From JAKAXS01 sp965279065 (lineage in GTDB: Bacteria; Pseudomonadota; Alphaproteobacteria; Rhizobiales; Hyphomicrobiaceae), in assembly GCA_965279065.1 (NCBI GenBank), contig OZ257134.1, positions 744,001 to 808,000 on the forward strand: a stretch of DNA of 64,000 nucleotides, in the 5' to 3' direction. Each line of letters starts with the position of its first letter. The first letter of the stretch is position 1. A program made the position numbers and the translations under genes. Of this stretch, positions 46,575 through 54,974 are shown piece after piece. Under the pieces are notes generated by a model, which was not told where the DNA came from, made no database searches, and saw only the letters and a list, made by a program, of their open reading frames with translations.

Positions 46575-46659
46575 CAGGGCCAACCGGGCAAGTGACGGCG
46601 CCATCGGCTTCTGTATGATGCCCATTTTCCGCGCCCCTGAAGTTGTCGAGAACGACCTC

Positions 46660-47031
46660 ATGAAACCCACCAAGAGCCGCACGGGTCTCCGCCTGCGCAT
46701 CTACATCAAGCCGGACGTCATGATGGGCCCCGGCCGCGCTGACCTATTGGAGGGCATCCGCGATACCGGTTCCATCGCCGCCGCCGGCCGTCGCATGAGC
46801 ATGAGCTACAAGCGCGCCTGGAGTCTCATCGAGACGATGAACACGGACTTTGGCGCCGATGTCGTCAGCGGCGCCAAGGGCGGCGCTCACGGTGGCGGAT
46901 CGAAGTTGACGCCGCTGGGCGAGGAACTTGTGACGCGCTACCGCAACATGGAAAAGGCCACCCAGGCGGCCATCCGCGCCGACCTTGCGGCATTGACGCG
47001 CAAGCTGTCCGTTATAGCCGCCAAGAAATAG
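46660..47031 (+). CDS. ModE-type LysR-like HTH regulator, single domain
   Basis: The 123-residue protein has the ModE N-terminal DNA-binding domain: IYIKPDVMMGPGRADLLEGI, DTGSIAAAGRRMSMSYKRAW, SLIETMNTDFGADVV, GGGSKLTPLGEELVTRYR. The C-terminal molybdate-binding Mop domains of E. coli ModE are absent, so it cannot sense molybdate in the same way. Position before modABC points to control of molybdate uptake. I prefer the ATG at 46660; earlier in-frame starts at 46531 and 46615 lack family similarity. Confidence 0.82.
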   Translation: MKPTKSRTGLRLRIYIKPDVMMGPGRADLLEGIRDTGSIAAAGRRMSMSYKRAWSLIETMNTDFGADVVSGAKGGAHGGGSKLTPLGEELVTRYRNMEKATQAAIRADLAALTRKLSVIAAKK

Positions 47032-47081
47032 CGCTCGCCCAGGCCAACGCGACTTGCTACGTTCGCGCCGAATTTGGCCCT

Positions 47082-47130
47082 GTCGCGCTTCCGGAAAAGT
47101 GTGAAGCGGTTTTCCGATCGGAAGCGCGAC
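47082..47130. repeat. palindromic intergenic repeat C, copy 1
   Basis: GTCGCGCTTCC and GGAAGCGCGAC are perfect 11-base outer arms, with GGAAAA and GGTTTTCC inner arms around GTGTGAAGC. A second copy lies at 52433-52478. It lies between the modE-like gene and modA, so it may affect modA transcription. Confidence 0.85.
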
Positions 47131-47153
47131 AAACAGTAATTCGCGAGCTTGAA

Positions 47154-47987
47154 ATGATGACAAAATCCAACCTTGGTTTTCTCCTCTCCGCAGCCTATGC
47201 GCTGACCTTGTTGGCCTGGCCCCTACCGGCCGCGTTGGCTCAGGACGCAGGCGCAAAGCCTGAGGCCAAGCCGGCTGCAGCTGCGACGGACTCGCCGGTT
47301 GCCGCCGCCGCGTCGCTGCGCGTCGCACTCGACGAGATCGCCGCGCTGTTCGAAAAGAAGAACGGCTCCAAGATCAAGATCAGCTACGGCGCCACCGGCA
47401 ACCTCGTTCGCCAGATCGAAGAGGGCGCACCGTTCGAGCTGTTCCTCGCCGCCGACGAAGCCAGCGTCGCTCGCCTCGAAAAGAACGGCAAGACCGACGG
47501 CGCACCCGCTGCCTTGGTTGATGGCCTCCTCGCCGTCGTCGCCCCTGCTGGCGGTGCGGTGAAAGTCGACGGCGATCTCGCCGGCCTCAAGCAGGCATTG
47601 GCCGACGGCACGGTGAAGCATGTCTCCATCGCCAACCCCGAACTCGCCCCCTACGGCAAGGCCGCCCGCGACGCCCTGCAGAAGGCCGGCTTGTGGGATC
47701 AGGTGCAGCCGCTGCTGGTGCAGGGCGAAAACATCGGCCAGGCCGCGCAGTACGTGACGACGGGTGCCGCCGAAGTCGGCCTTGTCGCCCAGTCGCTGCT
47801 GTTTGCGCCGGACGTTGCCTCCAAGGTGACGCAGGCACCCGTCAATGCCTCGCTGTACAATCCCATCCGTCAGGGCTTTGCACTGTTGAAGAACGCCAGC
47901 GCCTCGACCAAGGCCTTCCACGCCTTCCTCACGACACCTGAAGCCTCAGCGGTGTTCGAGAAGAACGGCTTCAAGATCCCGAAGTAA
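47154..47987 (+). CDS. modA: molybdate-binding periplasmic protein
   Basis: ModA (277 aa) has a signal peptide (LLAWPLPAALAQDA) and the type II binding-protein fold. VAAAASLRVALDEIAALFEK and YGATGNLVRQIEEGAPFELF are the molybdate-binding strands of the family. VAPGILAV-type residues here are LVDGLLAVVAPAGG, and IANPELAPYGKAARDAL is the signature of ModA proteins. It leads the modABC transporter operon. Confidence 0.93.
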   Translation: MMTKSNLGFLLSAAYALTLLAWPLPAALAQDAGAKPEAKPAAAATDSPVAAAASLRVALDEIAALFEKKNGSKIKISYGATGNLVRQIEEGAPFELFLAADEASVARLEKNGKTDGAPAALVDGLLAVVAPAGGAVKVDGDLAGLKQALADGTVKHVSIANPELAPYGKAARDALQKAGLWDQVQPLLVQGENIGQAAQYVTTGAAEVGLVAQSLLFAPDVASKVTQAPVNASLYNPIRQGFALLKNASASTKAFHAFLTTPEASAVFEKNGFKIPK

Positions 47988-47996
47988 GAGCGCCAC

Positions 47997-48668
47997 GTGG
48001 ACCAGACTCCCTTCATTCTGTCTCTGAAGCTCGCATTCTGGACGTGCGTTCTGATCCTCCCTGTCGCGATTGTGGTCGGACGCCTGTTGGCGTGGGGCCG
48101 CTTTCGCGGCAAGGCGATTTGGGAAGCGGCGGTCATGCTGCCGCTCGTCCTGCCGCCGACGGTGCTCGGCTATTACCTGCTGGTGACGCTGTCACCCAAC
48201 TCCGCCGTCGGCGCTTTCGCCGCGAAGCTGTTCGGCGGCCCGCTGGTCTTTTCCTTCACCGGCATCCTCATCGCCTCGCTGATCGCCAACCTCCCGTTCG
48301 CCATCCAGCCGATACAGCGCGCCTTCGAGGCCATTCCCGGCAACGTGCGTGAAGCCGCCTGGGTCAGCGGACTGTCGAACTGGCAGACCTTCCTCCGCAT
48401 CGAGCTGCCGCTGGCCTGGCCCGGCATCGTTTCCGGCCTCGCGCTGACGTTCGCGCATACGCTGGGCGAGTTCGGCGTCATCCTCATGATCGGCGGCAAC
48501 ATGCCCGGCCGCACGCAGACGCTGGCGCTCGCGCTCTACGATCGCGTCCAGGCCTTCCGCTATGACGAGGCCGGCATCATGGCGGCGACGCTGCTAGCCG
48601 TGTCGTTCTTCGCCATCGCCGTCGTGCACATGACGACGCGCCGTCCGGGTGGCAGCCATGTTGGATAG
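47997..48668 (+). CDS. modB: molybdate ABC transporter permease
   Basis: ModB (223 aa, GTG start) has about five membrane helices and the permease EAA loop AAWVSGLSNWQTFLRIELPLAWPGIVSG that contacts the ATPase. VMLPLVLPPTVLGYYLLV is typical for ModB. It begins ten bases after modA and overlaps modC by eleven bases, so the three genes are tightly coupled. Confidence 0.93.
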   Translation: MDQTPFILSLKLAFWTCVLILPVAIVVGRLLAWGRFRGKAIWEAAVMLPLVLPPTVLGYYLLVTLSPNSAVGAFAAKLFGGPLVFSFTGILIASLIANLPFAIQPIQRAFEAIPGNVREAAWVSGLSNWQTFLRIELPLAWPGIVSGLALTFAHTLGEFGVILMIGGNMPGRTQTLALALYDRVQAFRYDEAGIMAATLLAVSFFAIAVVHMTTRRPGGSHVG

Positions 48669-49407
48669 GCGCGAGAACGAAACGAACACCACAACCGGAA
48701 CGCTGCAGCTGCGCGTGCGCCAGGATGCGCCCGTGCCGCTCGACGCAGAACTGACCTGCGGCCGCCACGAGCTGCTGTCGCTGATTGGGCCGTCCGGTAG
48801 CGGCAAGACTACGCTGCTGCAGATCATCGCCGGCCTGCGCCCCTGCAAGTCCGGTGAGATCCGCGTCGGCAACGAGACGTGGCTGTCCACCACCGACAAC
48901 ATCCGCAAGTCCCCGCAGGAACGCGGCGTCGGCTTCGTCTTCCAGGACTACGCGCTGTTCCCGCACCTGACCGCACTGGGCAACGTCGCCATCGCGCTGG
49001 GCTCTTCGTCGTCGAAGGCGGAAGCGCACGAGGCGGCCACGGCGCTCCTGGCTCGTGTACAGCTGCAAGGCTTCGAGAACCGTCGCCCGCATCAGCTGTC
49101 AGGCGGCGAGAAGCAGCGCGTCGCGATCGCCCGCGCCCTGGCGCGATCGCCGCGCGTGCTCCTGCTCGACGAGCCGTTCTCCGCCGTCGACCGCATGACC
49201 CGCGTCAGCTTGCGCGCCGACCTGCTGGCGCTGAAGGCCTTCCTGTCGATCCCGATCGTCTTCGTCACCCACGACATCGACGAAGCCATGCAACTAGCCG
49301 ACCGCGTCGCCATCCTCGACCACGGCCGCATCCTGCAGACCGGCTCGCCAGACGACGTCCGCGCTCACCCGGCGAGCGCCCGCGTCGCCGCGATTTTGGG
49401 CCTTTAG
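48658..49407 (+). CDS. modC: molybdate ABC transporter ATP-binding protein
   Basis: The 249-residue ATPase has Walker A GPSGSGKTTLL, Q-loop FVFQDYALFPHL, signature LSGGEKQRVAIARAL, Walker B LLLDEPFSAVD and switch VTHDIDEAM. Classical ModC has an extra C-terminal Mop domain for molybdate feedback (~350 aa in total); this one stops at ~250 and lacks it. The start I use is the ATG overlapping modB; a GTG nine bases earlier is in frame. Confidence 0.9.
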   Translation: MLDRRENETNTTTGTLQLRVRQDAPVPLDAELTCGRHELLSLIGPSGSGKTTLLQIIAGLRPCKSGEIRVGNETWLSTTDNIRKSPQERGVGFVFQDYALFPHLTALGNVAIALGSSSSKAEAHEAATALLARVQLQGFENRRPHQLSGGEKQRVAIARALARSPRVLLLDEPFSAVDRMTRVSLRADLLALKAFLSIPIVFVTHDIDEAMQLADRVAILDHGRILQTGSPDDVRAHPASARVAAILGL

Positions 49408-49464
49408 CGCCGCAGCGCCCAACCCGCTTGACGATCCATATCCCGCCGGTTATGCATTATATCA

Positions 49465-49480
49465 ATAACCACGAGGTTAT
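49465..49480. promoter_or_regulatory. candidate ArsR operator
   Basis: ATAACC (49465-49470) and GGTTAT (49475-49480) form a dyad with four bases between, immediately before the arsR coding start. Position and spacing fit autoregulation by the ArsR protein. Confidence 0.5.
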
Positions 49481-49487
49481 GGATCAC

Positions 49488-49811
49488 ATGGCGCTCGCCC
49501 CGGACATCCTGTTCAGAACGCTGGCCGACCCAACGCGGCGGGCCATATTCGAACGCCTGTGTCGGGACGGGGAGCAGACGGTCGGAGCGTTGACGGCGCA
49601 AGCCGGCGTCTCGCAACCCGCGGTCTCCAAGCATCTCGGCATCCTGAAAGAAGCCGGCCTGGTGCTCGACCGCCACGAAGGCCGGCTGACGCACTACAGC
49701 GCCCAACAACGCGCCTTGGCGCCGCTGATCGACTGGACGAGGCAGATGGGCGGGTATTGGGAAAGCCGCTTCGACGACCTTGAAGACCTGCTGAAGAGGA
49801 TGGATCAATGA
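49488..49811 (+). CDS. ArsR-family transcriptional regulator
   Basis: The 107-residue winged-helix repressor reads DILFRTLADPTRRAIFERL, then ALTAQAGVSQPAVSKHLGIL (recognition helix) and LVLDRHEGRLTHYSAQQ (wing). It lacks the ELCxCD metal site, so it is the stress or ligand type that pairs with SRPBCC proteins. Starts at 49452 and 49479 are in frame, but the first lies within the operator. Its stop overlaps the SRPBCC gene (ATGA). Confidence 0.88.
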   Translation: MALAPDILFRTLADPTRRAIFERLCRDGEQTVGALTAQAGVSQPAVSKHLGILKEAGLVLDRHEGRLTHYSAQQRALAPLIDWTRQMGGYWESRFDDLEDLLKRMDQ

Positions 49812-50236
49812 GCAACACCGCCACCGAAGTCCGTTCCGTCGTCGTCGAACGCGAGATGCCGTTTCCGCCGGACAAGATCTGGCGTGCGCTCACGCAGCCG
49901 CATCTCATTGCGGAATGGCTGATGAAGAACGACTTTGCGGCGGTCGTGGGTCACTCCTTCAAGCTCTCCGGTGACTGGGGCGGCGTCGACTGCAAGGTCT
50001 TGGCCGTCGAGCCCAACAGGGCACTGTCGTATACTTGGAACTATGCGCACGAAGACGCGGCCTACAATCTCGAGAGCGTCGTGAGCTTCACGCTGACGCC
50101 GACTGAGACGGGGACGCATCTGCGCATGGAGCAGGTGGGCTTCCGGCCGGATCAGAAGCAGGCCCTCGGTGGCGCCAAATACGGCTGGCAGGAACACCTG
50201 GCAAATCTGGAGCGCGCCATAGCGCGGGGAGTTTGA
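49808..50236 (+). CDS. SRPBCC (AHSA1-type) ligand-binding protein
   Basis: The 142-residue START-like protein has the family features VVEREMPFPPDKIWRALTQP, LIAEWLMKNDFAAVVGHSF and YGWQEHLANLERAIARG. Members form a hydrophobic cavity; no catalytic residues are assigned. Four-base overlap with the ArsR gene makes the pair a regulator/target unit common in soil alphaproteobacteria, whose inducer is not known. Confidence 0.87.
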   Translation: MSNTATEVRSVVVEREMPFPPDKIWRALTQPHLIAEWLMKNDFAAVVGHSFKLSGDWGGVDCKVLAVEPNRALSYTWNYAHEDAAYNLESVVSFTLTPTETGTHLRMEQVGFRPDQKQALGGAKYGWQEHLANLERAIARGV

Positions 50237-50290
50237 GGTTGGCGCGCCGGGTTGGCGCGTCAGGCGAGAGACGGGCAGCGGACTGACACA

Positions 50291-50794
50291 ATGGCCAGCA
50301 AGACGCCGATTGCAAAAGCACCCAAGAAGGCAAAGGCACCGGCCAAGAAGGTCGCTGCCAAGCGACGGACTGCGGCGGCGACCGCGCCGGGAAAGCCGGC
50401 CCTCCTCTCAGGCGGCAATCCGCAGATCCCCAAAGGCTACGGCGCTGCCCCGGTGCAGGCCTATCTCGCCGCCATGCCGGGCTGGAAGCAGACCGTCGGG
50501 CGGCGCCTCGATGCGTTGATCGTGCGCACCGTTCCCGGCGTGCGCAAGGCGGTGAAATGGAACACGCCGCTGTACGGCGTGGAAGAGGGCAAGTGGTTCC
50601 TCAGCTATCACTGTTTCGACAGATACGTGAAGGTCGCTTTCTTTCGCGGCGCCTCGCTGCGCCCACCTCCACCCGGCCCGTCCAAAAGCAAGGACGTGCG
50701 CTACCTGGACATCCACGAAGACGATGAGTTTGACGAAACGCAGATCGCCGACTGGGTAAAGCAGGCGAGCCGCCTGCCGGGCGAGAAAATGTGA
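50291..50794 (+). CDS. DUF1801 (YdhG/iron-chaperone-like) protein
   Basis: The 167-residue protein has a Lys/Ala-rich N-terminal ~45 residues (KAPKKAKAPAKKVAAKRR) and then the DUF1801 core: VQAYLAAMPGWKQTVGRRLD, VPGVRKAVKWNTPLYGVE, FFRGASLRPPPPGPS, VRYLDIHEDDEFDE. The fold is shared with YjbR/CyaY-like proteins. Role unproven. The basic tail suggests nucleic-acid contact. Confidence 0.85.
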   Translation: MASKTPIAKAPKKAKAPAKKVAAKRRTAAATAPGKPALLSGGNPQIPKGYGAAPVQAYLAAMPGWKQTVGRRLDALIVRTVPGVRKAVKWNTPLYGVEEGKWFLSYHCFDRYVKVAFFRGASLRPPPPGPSKSKDVRYLDIHEDDEFDETQIADWVKQASRLPGEKM

Positions 50795-50804
50795 TGAGTC
50801 CGGG

Positions 50805-51587
50805 CTAGCCCGCAAACCCCACCAGTCGCGCATAACCCTCGCTCGTCGTCGCATCCAGCAGGGCGCGATACGCGTCGTAGGCCGCGTGCCCCGGCTTGAT
50901 CTCGCCGAGCGCGATCGTCGCGAAGTCCCGGCGCTGGGCGTAGACGATCGGCGCTGAGACGGGAATGAAGCTCGCCCGCTGCTTGTTGAGCGTCGTGATC
51001 AGCCCGCGCATTTCGCCCGACTGGTCGATCTGCGACACCAGCACCATGCGCATCGCGCCCTTGGTCAGCGACACGAGATGGATGAACATGGAAGAGGGCG
51101 GCAGATACAGCCGTCCGCGATGCGAGTAGGGCGCGTCGGGCCGGTCGCGCTCTTCAAACAGTAGGCTCGGCCATTCGGGATCCCAGACGATGTCGGTGCG
51201 ATACGCGACGATCGTCTCCGGCGCCGTGAAGGACGGTCGCAGCGTCAGGTAGCTGCCGAGATAGTGATCCACGCCCGCCCGCGTGTAGGCGCCCATGTAC
51301 ACGGGCGCCACCACGCCGCCGTCGCCCTTGAGATCCATGGGCTGGGCGGCCGCCATCGCCCCGAACCAGTCTTCCTTGAGGCGCTGGTAGTCGAGTCCCA
51401 GCACCATGCAGACGTCGAACAGCGTCTGATCGCGCACCGAACGCCCGTGCATCAGGTTCTGGATCGTCTTCTCGTGGCAGTCAGCGGCGTCCGCCAGCTG
51501 CATCTGCGTCAGCTTCTTCTCCACCATCGCGGTGCGGATGGCCTTCAAGGCGCTCGCGCGTTGATGTTTCGGTTCCGCGATGGTCAT
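50805..51587 (-). CDS. XRE-type regulator with large C-terminal domain
   Basis: The 260-residue protein has an N-terminal HTH (KKLTQMQLADAADCHEKTIQ, NLMHGRSVRDQTLFDVC), then ~170 residues forming a probable sensor: VAPVYMGAYTRAGVDHYLGS, TIVAYRTDIVWDP, LPPSSMFIHLVSLTKG and YDAYRALLDATTSEGY. I do not recognise the effector domain. A degenerate dyad TTCGGG...CCGGAA lies at 51613-51630 just upstream and may be its operator. Confidence 0.75.
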   Translation of the reverse strand: MTIAEPKHQRASALKAIRTAMVEKKLTQMQLADAADCHEKTIQNLMHGRSVRDQTLFDVCMVLGLDYQRLKEDWFGAMAAAQPMDLKGDGGVVAPVYMGAYTRAGVDHYLGSYLTLRPSFTAPETIVAYRTDIVWDPEWPSLLFEERDRPDAPYSHRGRLYLPPSSMFIHLVSLTKGAMRMVLVSQIDQSGEMRGLITTLNKQRASFIPVSAPIVYAQRRDFATIALGEIKPGHAAYDAYRALLDATTSEGYARLVGFAG

Positions 51588-51688
51588 GAGGGCGCTGTCT
51601 TCCCTTGGTATTTTCGGGAAGATACCGGAATTTATCGGTCGCAGGCAAACGGCGAGATTGTGACCGGAGCACTTGCCCCAGGAAGCGG

Positions 51689-52315
51689 TTAATTGCGCAT
51701 CACTTCCAGCTGCACGGTGGTCAGTCCGCGGCCCTGCATGCCAATGGCCTCGGCGGCGGCCTCTGACAGGTCGATGACCCGGCCTGGCTTGAACGGCCCG
51801 CGATCGTTGATCCGCACCACCACCTGCCGTCCCGTATTGGCGCAGAACACGCGCACCCTGGTGCCGAACGGCAGCGAGGGGTGCGCCGCCGTCATCGCCC
51901 GCTTGTCGTACGGTTCGCCCGACGCCGTCGTCTCGCCCTGCCAGTAGTATGACGCAATGCCCGTCAGCGCGTGCTGCTTGCCACCGGTCCCAGGCGTATT
52001 GCTCCCCGGCGGGACAGATTGCGGTCGCGCAGTCACGCGTGGCTTGGGCGGCCGCGGAACCTCGTCCGGCAGCAGTCTCAGTTTGACCTCAGGTTCGCGC
52101 GCGATCGTCGCCGTCCAGGCGTCTTCCATATGCTCTTGCACGGCGCGAGCCGCCCGATCGGTCGCAAGCACGGCATCGCGCCCGGCGCTGGCAACGTCGT
52201 CACCGGAATCGGCCAGGGGTGTCGAAAGTGATGTGTCTGTGGATTGCGCAGCCGCCGCCGATGCGGTCATCGCACCCAGGCAAATTGCAATCGTCAGTGT
52301 CGCCCGACAGCGCAC
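51689..52315 (-). CDS. RlpA-family septal protein, paralogue 1
   Basis: The 208-residue protein has a signal peptide (MRCRATLTIAICLGAMTASA) and a C-terminal double-psi barrel of RlpA: GIASYYWQGETTASGEPYDK, MTAAHPSLPFGTRVRV and VVVRINDRGPFKPGRVIDLS. RlpA in Pseudomonas is a lytic transglycosylase for stem-peptide-free glycan at the septum. No SPOR domain is attached here. Length is short and no lipobox is seen, so it may be soluble in the periplasm. A second copy follows upstream on the same strand. Confidence 0.9.
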   Translation of the reverse strand: MRCRATLTIAICLGAMTASAAAAQSTDTSLSTPLADSGDDVASAGRDAVLATDRAARAVQEHMEDAWTATIAREPEVKLRLLPDEVPRPPKPRVTARPQSVPPGSNTPGTGGKQHALTGIASYYWQGETTASGEPYDKRAMTAAHPSLPFGTRVRVFCANTGRQVVVRINDRGPFKPGRVIDLSEAAAEAIGMQGRGLTTVQLEVMRN

Positions 52316-52372
52316 GTCGCCACCCCCCGGAATGGAAAGAATGAACGCGAGACTACGTGATTCGTAGAGCGC

Positions 52373-52410
52373 AAAAAACGAAGCGGCGGGAAATACTGTT
52401 CCCGCCGCTT
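52373..52410 (-). terminator. Rho-independent terminator of second rlpA
   Basis: AAGCGGCGGGAA and TTCCCGCCGCTT form a perfect 12-bp stem around ATACTG (plus-strand view). On the minus strand it is followed by CGTTTTTT. Confidence 0.88.
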
Positions 52411-52432
52411 CGCGAAGCTGGTTAGTGCAGGA

Positions 52433-52478
52433 GCGCTTCCGGAAAAGTGTGCAGCGGTTTTCCGTTAAGAAGCGCGAC
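52433..52478. repeat. palindromic intergenic repeat C, copy 2
   Basis: GCGCTTCCGGAAAAGTGTGC followed by AGCGGTTTTCCG and AGCGCGAC matches the repeat at 47082-47130, with some changes in the right arm. It lies between the second rlpA gene and its terminator. Confidence 0.8.
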
Positions 52479-52491
52479 CAACAGATGCCGA

Positions 52492-53073
52492 TTAACCGCC
52501 GACGACGTTGACGGCGACGCGGGCAACGCCGGCGCCGGTCATGCCGATTTCACCTGCAGCGCGGCGCGACAGGTCGATGATGCGGCCGCGGATGTAGGGC
52601 CCGCGGTCGTTGATCGTCACCGTGACCGAGCGGCCGTTGTTGAGGTTCGTCACGCGCACCTTGGTGCCGAACGGCAGCGTCTTGTGGGCAGCCGTCAGGG
52701 CGTTCGGGTTAAACCGGCCGCCGGAAGCGACCTGCTGGCCCTGCCAGTAGTACGAGGCCATGCCCGACATGGCGTGCGACCCCGAGTAGACGCGCTTGGT
52801 CGTGCGGCGCGTGGCGTAACGGGCCGGCTTGCGAGAAGCGTAGCGGGCCGACTTGCGCGAGGCATGACGAACCTTGCGCTGCGAGGCGTGCGCGACGCGA
52901 TGCGAACGGACCGAACGCGAAGCCTTGCGATAGGTCGCCTTAGAGGTGGCCTTCGACGCGGACGAGCCGCAAGCCACTTCACCTCCCTGGCAGCTCCAGG
53001 CCGCTTGGGCCGGGGCTGCAGCCACGAACGTCAACGACGCAAGGGCCAGTGCACTCAGAAACAAAGTGCGCAT
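52492..53073 (-). CDS. RlpA-family protein with basic repeat linker, paralogue 2
   Basis: The 193-residue protein starts at the ATG six bases after GGAG (MRTLFLSALALASLTFVAAA), has a signal peptide, a Cys pair (CQGGEVACG), then a strongly basic Arg/Ser/Ala/Lys linker with repeats SRKSARYA and SRKPARYA (~48-95), and an RlpA barrel SGMASYYWQGQQVASGGRFN to RGRIIDLS. Such a linker could bind anionic glycans or membranes. A longer in-frame extension to 53511 is not coding. It is separated from paralogue 1 by a terminator and repeat. Confidence 0.88.
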   Translation of the reverse strand: MRTLFLSALALASLTFVAAAPAQAAWSCQGGEVACGSSASKATSKATYRKASRSVRSHRVAHASQRKVRHASRKSARYASRKPARYATRRTTKRVYSGSHAMSGMASYYWQGQQVASGGRFNPNALTAAHKTLPFGTKVRVTNLNNGRSVTVTINDRGPYIRGRIIDLSRRAAGEIGMTGAGVARVAVNVVGG

Positions 53074-53607
53074 GATCATCTCCACTCTAGGCGGCGTTCT
53101 CGTAGGGCATGTCTGATGCAAACGCTTGCCCGTGCATGGGCCCCAGGGAGGGCCCTCCCGGTTGAACCGGGTGGCGATCGGGCAAGGCAGTCGTGCAGAG
53201 AACCGCCCCGTCAAGTTTCCAGAACTCGGTCTGCCGCCGTGCTCATTTAGATAGAGGGTCGCCGTTTTGGACTTGTCCCCCGTTCTGGTGACCGAACGGA
53301 ACCATCCCGCCCGAGGCCGGGTCAACCCTTCAGAATGAACGGTGTTTTTAATAAATCTGACGTATCGCTGTATTCGCAGGAGTTTTGGCTGTTGCAATGC
53401 GCCATGATGCGACGGCACGCCGCACATCTTAGCTCTCAACCTGCCCTCGCAAGCGGCAGGAAAAGCGGCAAAAGGGCGGCAAGGAAATGCTGTTCCTATG
53501 GCCTGCTGCACCGCGAACTTTGTGTCTGTTATTGCGTCGTTTAACCGTCAACGGCCTGATGCAATAAGCTTAAGACGACGCTCTCGAAACACGCACAAGG
53601 ATCCACC
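53074..53607. other. long intergenic region upstream of rlpA paralogue 2 and the chromate transporter
   Basis: This 534-base gap between divergent genes contains a palindrome CCCGGTT-g-AACCGGG (53157-53171) and an inverted GGGCCC repeat at ~53138-53155. A plus-strand frame at 53335-53544 looks composed of chance residues and lacks a ribosome site. Promoters for both genes should lie here; none matches consensus clearly. Confidence 0.4.
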
Positions 53608-54936
53608 GTGCCGGCAACGCTCACCGACCGACCTGCCGGCGCCGACTGGACGGGCACGACACCGTCGTTTTCCGAGCTCATCAGGGTCTTCGCCCGCATA
53701 GGGCTCCTCTCCTTCGGCGGCCCGGCCGGCCAGATCGCCTTGATGCACCGTGAGCTCGTCGAGGAGCGAACCTGGATCGACGAGCGCACCTACCTGTCCG
53801 CCCTCAACTTCTGCATGTTGCTGCCGGGCCCCGAGGCCATGCAGCTGGCGACCTACGTCGGCTGGCGCCTGCACGGCGTACGCGGCGGCCTTGCCGCCGG
53901 CCTGCTGTTCGTCGCACCCGGCGCGCTCCTCGTCTTCGTGCTGGCGCTGCTCTACGCCAGCTACGGACAATTGCCGTTGGTCGCCACGCTCTTCATCGGC
54001 ATCAAGGCCGCCGTCCTGGTCATCGTCGTCGAGGCCCTGCTGCGCGTCGCCCGTCGCGCCCTGCACGGTTGGATCGATTGGCTGATCGCCCTGGCGGCCT
54101 TCCTGGCGCTCTTTGCCTTCAACGTGCCCTTTCCCCTCGTGGTGCTGGCCGCCGCGACGGCTGGCTTCGTGCGCCGCCGCCATCAGCCCTCGGCGCCCAC
54201 GCCACCCGCGGCGCCCGTACCCCTCGCCCAGACGTTGTGCACGCTCGCCGTCGGCATCGCGATCTGGCTCCTGCCTTTGGCAGCCATCGTCGCGATCTTT
54301 GGCTGGGATCATGTCCTCTCGCAGCTGGCCTGGTTTTTCTCCAAGCTCGCGGTCGTGACGTTCGGAGGTGCCTATGCCGTCCTCGCCTACATGGCGCAGG
54401 ACGTCGTACAGGGCTTCGGCTGGCTGACGGCCGGCGAAATGCTCGACGCGCTGGGCCTCGCCGAGACGACACCCGGACCCCTGATCCTCGTGACCGAGTT
54501 CGTCGGCACCCTCGCCTCGTGGCGCCACGCCGGCGGCCCTCCACTGGCGATGGCCGCGCTCGGTGCGCTCGTCAGCCTCTGGGCGACGTTCGTGCCGTGT
54601 TTCGTCTGGATTTTTGCCGGCGCCCCTTACCTCGAACGCCTCAACGCCGAGCCGCGCATCGCCTCGGCCCTGGCAGCCGTTACCGCCGCCGTTGTCGGCG
54701 TCATTGCCAATCTGACCGTCTGGTTTGCCCTGCACGTGCTGTTCGCCCGCGTCGCGACGCTGAACACCGGGCCACTGCATGTGGCGATCCCCGACATCGC
54801 CACCCTGGACGTCCGAACGACGCTGCTGTCCCTTCTCGCTGCTGCGCTCCTGTTCGCATGGCATCGCAGCGTGCTGACAACCTTGGCGACGACCGCCACA
54901 GCAGCCGTGGTCATCCAGGCACTCTACGTTGGCTAG
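53608..54936 (+). CDS. chrA: chromate transporter, two-domain (ChrA family)
   Basis: The 442-residue protein (GTG start) has two homologous CHR domains. FARIGLLSFGGPAGQIALMH, TYLSALNFCMLLPGPEAMQL and GPLILVTEFVGTL-like motifs occur in both halves; the second opens with KLAVVTFGGAYAVLAYMAQD. ChrA exports chromate, but many chromosomal members have no shown substrate. No chrB regulator is adjacent. Its stop codon abuts a degenerate copy of repeat A. Confidence 0.9.
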   Translation: MPATLTDRPAGADWTGTTPSFSELIRVFARIGLLSFGGPAGQIALMHRELVEERTWIDERTYLSALNFCMLLPGPEAMQLATYVGWRLHGVRGGLAAGLLFVAPGALLVFVLALLYASYGQLPLVATLFIGIKAAVLVIVVEALLRVARRALHGWIDWLIALAAFLALFAFNVPFPLVVLAAATAGFVRRRHQPSAPTPPAAPVPLAQTLCTLAVGIAIWLLPLAAIVAIFGWDHVLSQLAWFFSKLAVVTFGGAYAVLAYMAQDVVQGFGWLTAGEMLDALGLAETTPGPLILVTEFVGTLASWRHAGGPPLAMAALGALVSLWATFVPCFVWIFAGAPYLERLNAEPRIASALAAVTAAVVGVIANLTVWFALHVLFARVATLNTGPLHVAIPDIATLDVRTTLLSLLAAALLFAWHRSVLTTLATTATAAVVIQALYVG

Positions 54937-54961
54937 GGGTCAGACACATGGGGCTGACGCC
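54936..54961. repeat. palindromic intergenic repeat A, degenerate copy 3
   Basis: GGGGTCAGACACATGGGGCT followed by GACGCC keeps the GTCAG/CTGAC core of the repeats at 10876 and 37754 but has lost the central symmetry. It starts on the last base of the chrA stop codon. Confidence 0.6.
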
Positions 54962-54974
54962 TTCACAACGCGAG

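Noticed and set aside
53335..53544. 69-codon frame in the gap before the chromate transporter
   Set aside because: No ribosome site, odd composition and no similarity.
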